Below, piece after piece: positions 58,604 through 64,000 of a DNA stretch of 64,000 nt. Below the pieces are notes generated by a model. It was not told the origin of the DNA, did not search any database, and saw only the letters and a program-made list of their open reading frames with translations. A program made the position numbers and the translations under genes. This DNA comes from Parachryseolinea silvisoli (GTDB taxonomy: Bacteria; Bacteroidota; Bacteroidia; Cytophagales; Cyclobacteriaceae), in the NCBI RefSeq assembly GCF_021190955.1, contig NZ_JAIOAO010000002.1:744001-808000 (forward strand), given 5' to 3'. The number at the start of each line of letters is the position of its first letter. Position 1 is the first letter of the stretch.

Positions 58604-60190
58604 ATGTACACTATTGATGACCTGAATGTCAGGCTCCTTTCAGAATTGAAGGAAATTGCGGAAGATATGGGCGTTAAAAACGCCAAGAAGCTGTCCAAGC
58701 AAGACCTTATCTACAAAATCCTCGATCAACAGGCTGTATCGGGTGAAAAGACTCCCGCCAAAAAATCAGCCCCTGCCACCGCCTCTGCTCCTGCGGTCGA
58801 ATCTGCCGATGCATCTGCCGCCACTGAACGTAAAATGCGTCCCCGTCGCCGTGAAAACGTAGCGCCTCCCACCGCGGCGACACCAAAAGCCGATAGTGAA
58901 TTCACCTCTGACGAATTGCTTGATTCTATCAACATCAACTTTGATAGCCCCGCTACTTCGAACTTCGATGACACGTCAGATGCCGATATAGAAAATATTA
59001 TCATCAACGAAGAGCCACGTCCTGATCGCCTTAGCCGCGAAGAGAGACACCAGCCACGCGCGAACATCCGCGAGTTCGACGGTGCCATCAGCAACGAAGG
59101 TGTGTTGGAGATCATGCAAGATGGCTACGGCTTCCTGCGCTCTTCCGATTACAACTACCTGGCTAGCCCTGACGATATTTATGTTTCGCCGTCGCAGATC
59201 AAATTGTTTGGTCTGAAAACAGGCGATACCGTAAAAGGCTTTATTCGCCCTCCGAAAGAAGGCGAGAAATACTTCGCGCTGCTGAAAGTAGAATCTGTAA
59301 ACGGAAAGACTACCGAAGAGATTCGCGACCGTGTCGCGTTCGAATATCTCACGCCGCTCTTCCCCGAGCAGAAGCTGAGACTCAGCACAACACCCGATAA
59401 TATGTCTACGCGTATTCTCGACTTGTTCTCACCCATTGGTAAAGGACAGCGGGGTATGATCGTAGCGCAACCGAAAACGGGTAAAACCGTCTTGTTGAAA
59501 AACATTGCAAACGCCATCGCGGAAAACCACCCCGAAGTATACCTCATCGTGTTGCTCATCGACGAGCGCCCGGAAGAAGTTACCGACATGGCGCGCAGCG
59601 TAAAGGCCGAAGTAGTAGCGTCTACCTTCGACGAACAGGCGGAACGCCACGTAAAAGTTTCCAGCATCGTATTGGAAAAGGCGAAGCGCATGGTAGAGTG
59701 TGGTCACGACGTGGTGATCCTGCTCGACTCGCTGACGCGTCTGGCACGTGCATACAACACCGTTGTACCTTCCTCCGGTAAGATCCTGTCGGGTGGTGTG
59801 GACGCCAATGCACTGCACAAACCGAAGCGTTTCTTCGGTGCGGCCCGCAAGATTGAAAACGGTGGCTCGCTCACCATCATCGCGACAGCCCTGATCGACA
59901 CCGGTTCGAAAATGGACGAAGTGATCTTCGAAGAATTTAAAGGTACCGGCAACATGGAGCTCCAGCTCGACCGTAAGCTCGCCAACCGCAGAGTTTACCC
60001 GGCGATGGATGTACCGGCTTCAGGCACACGTCGTGAAGATCTGTTGATGAAACATGAAGACTTGCAGCGCGTGTGGATCCTGCGCAAATTCATGGCCGAC
60101 ATGAACTCAGTAGAAGCGATGGAATTCCTGCAACAGAAAATGAAAGGAACACGCAACAATGAGGAGTTCCTGGCATCCATGAACGGATAA
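58604..60190 (+). CDS. rho: Transcription termination factor Rho
   Basis: A 528-residue Rho, about 110 longer than E. coli Rho. The Rho_N helical domain (1-45) is followed by a disordered insert (about 46-155, first Ala/Pro/Lys then acidic with an RRR patch at 81-83). The RNA-binding OSB domain comes next ([12 protein letters not shown], 169-180). The ATPase domain has Walker A QPKTGKT (289-295), Walker [17 protein letters not shown] and the Q/R-loop region [27 protein letters not shown]. It is a hexameric RNA translocase that ends transcription. Its own promoter and a long leader suggest autoregulation. Confidence 0.98.
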   Translation: MYTIDDLNVRLLSELKEIAEDMGVKNAKKLSKQDLIYKILDQQAVSGEKTPAKKSAPATASAPAVESADASAATERKMRPRRRENVAPPTAATPKADSEFTSDELLDSININFDSPATSNFDDTSDADIENIIINEEPRPDRLSREERHQPRANIREFDGAISNEGVLEIMQDGYGFLRSSDYNYLASPDDIYVSPSQIKLFGLKTGDTVKGFIRPPKEGEKYFALLKVESVNGKTTEEIRDRVAFEYLTPLFPEQKLRLSTTPDNMSTRILDLFSPIGKGQRGMIVAQPKTGKTVLLKNIANAIAENHPEVYLIVLLIDERPEEVTDMARSVKAEVVASTFDEQAERHVKVSSIVLEKAKRMVECGHDVVILLDSLTRLARAYNTVVPSSGKILSGGVDANALHKPKRFFGAARKIENGGSLTIIATALIDTGSKMDEVIFEEFKGTGNMELQLDRKLANRRVYPAMDVPASGTRREDLLMKHEDLQRVWILRKFMADMNSVEAMEFLQQKMKGTRNNEEFLASMNG

Positions 60191-60211
60191 TAAATTCCTC
60201 ATACCGATAAG

Positions 60212-60239
60212 AAAAGGACGTCTAGCGCGTCCTTTTTTT
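60212..60239. terminator. Terminator between rho and the convergent helicase gene
   Basis: AAAAGGACG (60212-60220) and CGTCCTTTT (60228-60236) pair around a 7-base loop with seven Ts. It overlaps the stop codon of the minus-strand helicase gene (60222-60224). Confidence 0.88.
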
Positions 60240-61577
60240 ATATCCACCCTTTTTCGGAGTCTCTTCGTTTTTAGATTTGCCCGTTCTTGGCTGGCTGCCG
60301 GTCTTTGGCCTGCCCGCCTGTTTCTGCGCCTCTTTCTTTTCATGAAACGCACCCTGAAAGGTCGGGTCGTCTTTCTTGCGCTGGTCGTCCAGTGTACGTG
60401 CGATCGACTGTTGTTCCTGGTATGGCGTCTTTTCGACCTTTACACCTTCCGGTAGTTCCAGCACCGGTATTTTGGCGCGGATCAGCTTTTCTATTTTCTC
60501 AATGTGATATTCTTCGGCTTCGGTCACAAGGGTAATCGCCTTGCCCTCCTGAAACGCCCGGCCCGTGCGGCCGATGCGGTGCACATAGTCTTCATACAGC
60601 ACCGGCACGTCAAAGTTTATCACGTGCGACACATTGGCAACGTCTATCCCACGCGCCGTGACGTCGGTCGACACCAGCACGCGCAACTTGCCTTCGCGAA
60701 AATCGTTCATCGCGTTGATGCGTGTGTTCTGGTCTTTGTTGGAGTGAATGGCCCGTGCAGGCCCCAGGTGTGTGTCGGCTATAAAACGGAACAGGTCGTT
60801 GGCGCTATCTTTCGAGCGCGTAAAGATCATGACACGTGTTAGCTCGTCTTTCTTCAGTAACAGGTGTTCGATGAAATTGAGCTTCGTTTTATGATTCGGT
60901 ACACGATACATCTCTTGCGCTACCTGCACCGCCGGTGTTGCCTGAGGTGTTACTTCGATCTTTATCGGGAATTCCAGGAACTCTGCCGACAGCCGCTCCA
61001 CACGTTCGGAGAACGTCGCGGAGAAAAGCAAGTTCTGCCGTTTGTGCGAGACAACTTCAAAGATTTTGCGCAGCTGGTGCATGAAACCCATGTCCATCAT
61101 CCGGTCGGCTTCGTCCAGCACCAGCGTCTTGATGTGTTTCACCGGCAGATTGCCGCGCAGGTAAAGCTCCATGAAGCGCCCCGGCGTAGTAACCAGGATG
61201 TCAACACCCTGTTCAATGGCCTCGATCTGGATTTTGGGCCCCGTGCCACCGTAAATAGGCAATATGCGTAAGTCAGTATATTTTGCCAGCAGCTTCGCAT
61301 GGTCGGCTAGCTGTACGGTTAGCTCCTTGGTCGGCGCCAGGATGACAGCCCGCGGCTCCGTACCTTGCGCATATTTTACCTTCATGAGCAAGGGCAGCAT
61401 ATAGGCTGCGGTCTTGCCTGTGCCGGTCTGGGCGATGCCGATCACCTCCTGTCCCCCCAGGATCAGTGGAATACTTTTCTGTTGAATCTCGGTAGGGTGC
61501 TCAAAGCCCAGATCAGCCACTGCCTGCAGCAGCTGTTTGTTGAGGTTAAATTCTTCGAAAGATGTAATGGCTGGCAC
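60222..61577 (-). CDS. DEAD-box RNA helicase, RhlE-like
   Basis: A 451-residue DEAD-box helicase. Motifs in order: Q motif (FEHPTEIQQKSIP), I (AQTGTGKT), Ia (PTKELTVQ), II (DEAD), III (SAT), V (STDVTARGIDV), VI (HRIGRTGR). The C-terminal 80 residues are Lys/Arg/Gln-rich and probably bind RNA. It likely acts in ribosome assembly or RNA turnover. The start is a GTG (61575-61577); no closer ATG keeps the N-terminal FEEFNL motif. It is divergent from pyrC with only 22 bases between starts. Confidence 0.95.
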   Translation of the reverse strand: MPAITSFEEFNLNKQLLQAVADLGFEHPTEIQQKSIPLILGGQEVIGIAQTGTGKTAAYMLPLLMKVKYAQGTEPRAVILAPTKELTVQLADHAKLLAKYTDLRILPIYGGTGPKIQIEAIEQGVDILVTTPGRFMELYLRGNLPVKHIKTLVLDEADRMMDMGFMHQLRKIFEVVSHKRQNLLFSATFSERVERLSAEFLEFPIKIEVTPQATPAVQVAQEMYRVPNHKTKLNFIEHLLLKKDELTRVMIFTRSKDSANDLFRFIADTHLGPARAIHSNKDQNTRINAMNDFREGKLRVLVSTDVTARGIDVANVSHVINFDVPVLYEDYVHRIGRTGRAFQEGKAITLVTEAEEYHIEKIEKLIRAKIPVLELPEGVKVEKTPYQEQQSIARTLDDQRKKDDPTFQGAFHEKKEAQKQAGRPKTGSQPRTGKSKNEETPKKGGYKKRTR

Positions 61578-61599
61578 GTTTTACTTTATTTTTGGGGCG

Positions 61600-62940
61600 A
61601 TGAAAACTACACTGATCCTGCATGCAAATATAGTCAACGAAGGCAAGGTCTTTCAGGGCGATGTGCTGATTAAAGGGCAACACATCGAAACCATTGGCAA
61701 AGATCTGTCTTCTGTTAAGGCTGATACGGTCATTAATGCCAACGGCCGTTATTTGTTACCCGGTGCAATAGACGACCAGGTACACTTCCGTGAACCCGGC
61801 CTGACACACAAAGCTACTATCTTTACCGAATCGCGCGCAGCGGTAGCGGGCGGAGTTACCAGTTTTATGGAAATGCCCAACACCAATCCGCCGGTGTTCA
61901 CGCAGGCACTGTTGGAAGACAAATACCAAATTGCTGCGCGTACCTCGTTGGCTAACTATTCGTTCTTCCTTGGTGCTGGCAATGACAACCTCGAGGAGGT
62001 GATGAAGACCGACATCCGCCGCGTATGTGGTTTGAAGATCTTTATGGGCTCTTCTACAGGCAACCTGTTGGTAGACGATATAACCGCCCTGGAGGGATTC
62101 TTCTCACGGTTCCCGTCCATCATCGCCACCCACTGCGAAGACGAAGCGACTATTCGCAAGAATTCGGCCGACTACAAAGCGCAGTACGGCGAGGAGATTC
62201 CGATCGAATGTCACCCGCTCATCCGCAGTGCCGAGGCCTGTTATAAATCATCTTCGGCCGCCGTGGCGCTGGCCAAAAAACATGGCACGCGCCTGCACAT
62301 ACTGCACATCTCGACGGCACGCGAGCTGGAATTGTTTGACAACACCATACCCCTCGAACAGAAAAAAATCACTGCAGAGGCCTGCATTCACCACCTGTGG
62401 TTTAACGAAACGGACTATAAGACACTGGGCACACGCATTAAGTGGAACCCGGCGGTCAAGACCCGACACGACCAGCAGGCAGTATTCCAGGGCGTGCTCG
62501 ACGATCATCTGGACGTGATCGCCACAGACCATGCCCCCCACACCTGGGAAGAAAAACAAAACACGTATTTCAAGGCGCCGTCGGGTGGACCGTTAGTGCA
62601 GCACAGCCTGGTCGCAATGTTGGAGTTCTGTCGCCAGGGGCGGATCACCATCGAAAAGGTGGTGCAGAAAATGAGCCATAACCCCGCTATTCTCTTTCAG
62701 ATCGAAAAGCGTGGTTTTATTCGTGAAGGGTATTTTGCCGACCTGGTGCTGGTCGACCTGGATAAACCGTGGACGGTCAGCAAAGAAAACATCCGCTCGA
62801 AATGCGGCTGGTCGCCGTTGGAGGGGGTCACCTTCCAGGCGGCCGTTACGCACACTTTCGTATCCGGGCACCTGGCGTATGCTGATGGCACGCTGGACGA
62901 GTCGACCATGGGTCAGCGGCTGCTCTTTGATCGAAAATGA
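61600..62940 (+). CDS. pyrC: Dihydroorotase, Bacteroidota type
   Basis: A 446-residue amidohydrolase of the class I dihydroorotase type. LPGAIDDQVHFREPGLTHK (52-70) holds the metal site: His62 and Arg64 are present, but the usual first His of the HxH motif is Gln60. Further ligands are GLKIFMGSSTGN (bridging Lys), ATHCEDE, LHILHISTA and ATDHAPH. It closes N-carbamoyl-aspartate to dihydroorotate in pyrimidine synthesis. The frame is open from 61537, but ATG 61600 gives the normal N-terminus and avoids overlap with the helicase. TATTTTTG at 61587-61594 would make the transcript nearly leaderless. Confidence 0.92.
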   Translation: MKTTLILHANIVNEGKVFQGDVLIKGQHIETIGKDLSSVKADTVINANGRYLLPGAIDDQVHFREPGLTHKATIFTESRAAVAGGVTSFMEMPNTNPPVFTQALLEDKYQIAARTSLANYSFFLGAGNDNLEEVMKTDIRRVCGLKIFMGSSTGNLLVDDITALEGFFSRFPSIIATHCEDEATIRKNSADYKAQYGEEIPIECHPLIRSAEACYKSSSAAVALAKKHGTRLHILHISTARELELFDNTIPLEQKKITAEACIHHLWFNETDYKTLGTRIKWNPAVKTRHDQQAVFQGVLDDHLDVIATDHAPHTWEEKQNTYFKAPSGGPLVQHSLVAMLEFCRQGRITIEKVVQKMSHNPAILFQIEKRGFIREGYFADLVLVDLDKPWTVSKENIRSKCGWSPLEGVTFQAAVTHTFVSGHLAYADGTLDESTMGQRLLFDRK

Positions 62941-62952
62941 CGTAAAATCATT

Positions 62953-62983
62953 TTTGCAAATTCGGCTAACCTCGCTACATTTG
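62953..62983 (+). promoter_or_regulatory. Bacteroidota-type promoter of tRNA-His
   Basis: TTTG at 62953-62956 and TACATTTG at 62976-62983 are separated by exactly 19 bases, a full match to TTTG-N19-TAnnTTTG. The tRNA begins 14 bases later. Confidence 0.8.
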
Positions 62984-62996
62984 CAGTCCTTAAACG

Positions 62997-63070
62997 GTGG
63001 ATGTAGCTCAGTTGGTTAGAGCACCAGATTGTGATTCTGGGGGTCGCGGGTTCGAGCCCCGTCTTTCACC
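62997..63070 (+). tRNA. tRNA-His (anticodon GTG)
   Basis: Cloverleaf with acceptor GTGGATG/CTTTCAC (one T-T mismatch at the sixth pair and one G-T pair), D-arm GCTC/GAGC, anticodon stem CCAGA/TCTGG around loop TTGTGAT (anticodon GTG at 63031-63033), and T-arm GCGGG-TTCGAGC-CCCGT. The G at 62996 faces the discriminator C at 63070, as required for the extra G-1 of tRNA-His. CCA is not encoded. It has its own promoter and terminator. Confidence 0.95.
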
Positions 63071-63078
63071 CAAAAGAT

Positions 63079-63103
63079 AAACCCCTCATACGAGGGGTTT
63101 TTT
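63079..63103 (+). terminator. Rho-independent terminator of tRNA-His
   Basis: AAACCCCTC (63079-63087) and GAGGGGTTT (63092-63100) are perfect complements with a 4-base loop and a T tail. Confidence 0.93.
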
Positions 63104-63190
63104 GTTTTGCAGCCTTTTCCTTTCATAGAAATCCGGTGGCTTTTGAATCTGGAAAGCGGTATCTCGTGTCTATAACAACCCCCCTTTGCT

Positions 63191-64000
63191 ATGGACCAAC
63201 GTATCATCAACCTCTTTGACGAGTATACCCATAAGCCATTATCGCGTGAAGAGTTTATGCGTCGCCTGACAACACTGGCCGGTAGTACCGCCGCCGCGCT
63301 CTCCATCCTGCCACTACTGGAAGTAAACTATGCACATGCCGCCACGACCGCCATACAGGATGATCGGCTGACGACCGGCTATATTTCATATCCCTCGGAA
63401 GCAGGGCTCATGCGTGCTTATATCGCACGACCGAAAAAGCAGGGCCGTTATGGTAGCGTGGTAGTCATTCACGAGAACCGCGGATTGAATCCACACATTG
63501 AAGATGTGACACGCCGCGCTGCGCTGGAAGGATTTGTCGCGCTCGCACCTGATGCACTTTCGCCACTGGGAGGAACTCCCACCGACGCGGATAAAGCGCG
63601 CGACATGTTTCAGCAACTCGATATGCCGAAGACGATTGCGTCGTTTGCGAAAGCGTTTGAGTACCTCGGAACGCAAGCCGATAGTAATGGTAAATACGGA
63701 TGCGTCGGTTTTTGCTGGGGTGGTGCGATGGTCAGCAACCTGGCGGTGCAGGTACCGAATTTATTAGCAGCGGTTGCATTTTATGGCCGGCAACCCGATG
63801 CGGCGGATGTACCGAAGATTCACGCAGCACTGCAATTACACTATGCCGAAATGGACGAGCGTGTGAATGCCGGTATAGCAGCGTATGAAGGAGCGTTGAA
63901 GCAGGCCGGTAAAACATACCAGGTATATATGTACCCGGGCGCGCAGCACGCCTTTCACAACGATACTGCGCCGACGCGCTACAACGCCGACGCGGCTAAG
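63191..64000 (+). CDS. Dienelactone hydrolase family protein, exported (3' end outside window)
   Basis: The frame is open from ATG 63191 to the window end; 270 residues are visible. Residues 1-50 hold a twin-arginine-type signal (SREEFMRRLTTLAG followed by a hydrophobic stretch ending AHA). The alpha/beta-hydrolase core has the triad Cys175 (GFCWGG), Asp222 (AEMDERV) and His253 (GAQHAFHND), with Glu95 in HENRG. This is the dienelactone hydrolase pattern. Members hydrolyse dienelactone or other esters; no aromatic degradation genes adjoin, so the substrate is open. At most a few tens of residues are missing at the C-terminus. Confidence 0.93.
   Translation, partial: MDQRIINLFDEYTHKPLSREEFMRRLTTLAGSTAAALSILPLLEVNYAHAATTAIQDDRLTTGYISYPSEAGLMRAYIARPKKQGRYGSVVVIHENRGLNPHIEDVTRRAALEGFVALAPDALSPLGGTPTDADKARDMFQQLDMPKTIASFAKAFEYLGTQADSNGKYGCVGFCWGGAMVSNLAVQVPNLLAAVAFYGRQPDAADVPKIHAALQLHYAEMDERVNAGIAAYEGALKQAGKTYQVYMYPGAQHAFHNDTAPTRYNADAAK

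Overview
The window looks like chromosomal DNA of a member of the Bacteroidota, most likely a Cytophagales-type bacterium. The evidence is lineage markers: type IX secretion C-terminal sorting domains, TonB-dependent receptors with carboxypeptidase-like N-terminal domains, DUF4293, DUF4295, DUF4286, DUF4249, DUF6048 and DUF6452 families, the bacillithiol enzyme BshC, Rho with a long disordered N-terminal insert, and promoters of the Bacteroidota form TTTG-N19-TAnnTTTG. No phage, plasmid, insertion sequence, CRISPR array or rRNA operon is visible. The order assignment is inference from gene content.

Layout. 1-2475: end of a 3'-5' exonuclease, a metallophosphatase and a MoxR ATPase. 2476-8229: a TonB-dependent receptor, a surface-type beta-helix lipoprotein and a small lipoprotein. 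8380-12793: accessory stretch with a fibronectin/T9SS secreted protein, two unknown minus-strand genes, a non-coding stretch with helically phased repeats, and a coiled-coil secreted protein. 12838-20430: TIGR01777 epimerase, LOG-family protein, a cluster of intergenic hairpins, htpG, DUF4293, then the tight operon thiolase-truA-ispF-mnmD. 20672-28903: gltBD and the agmatine-to-putrescine pair aguB/aguA. 29018-35192: an outer-membrane operon (TonB receptor, DUF4249 lipoprotein, macroglobulin-like protein with a barrel-less TonB plug domain). 35189-45685: minus-strand run with fau-bshC, rimO, ftsY, DUF4295-rpmG-rpmB, a HAD phosphatase and a VCBS/T9SS protein, interrupted by a plus-strand DUF6452-DUF6048 pair. 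45807-50568: murF, DUF2461, DUF4286 and a secreted GH5 glucanase. 50799-52448: TetR-SDR-DUF2798 operon under a perfect palindromic operator. 52469-64000: GNAT acetyltransferase, prolyl oligopeptidase, TspO-like protein, NdpA-like protein, serS, rho, DEAD-box helicase, dihydroorotase, tRNA-His and a truncated dienelactone hydrolase.

How the genes fit together. Most of the window is core metabolism and information processing: ammonia assimilation (gltBD), putrescine formation from agmatine (aguB/aguA), tRNA modification (truA, mnmD), isoprenoid (ispF), pyrimidine (pyrC), folate and bacillithiol (fau/bshC) and peptidoglycan (murF). Overlaid on this are several envelope modules. The least explained are the receptor/lipoprotein pair at 2881-7591, which carries phosphate-box-like repeats; the three-gene receptor operon at 29018-35192; and a lipoprotein at 38943-40253 that seems to contain three copies of a domain usually found once.

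No single dramatic new system stands out. The best candidates for a second look are the barrel-less plug protein, the triplicated DUF6452 lipoprotein, the possible phosphate-type control of the first receptor pair, the rho leader with a 10-codon upstream ORF, and the unknown gene pair with its unusual upstream region at 10363-12091.
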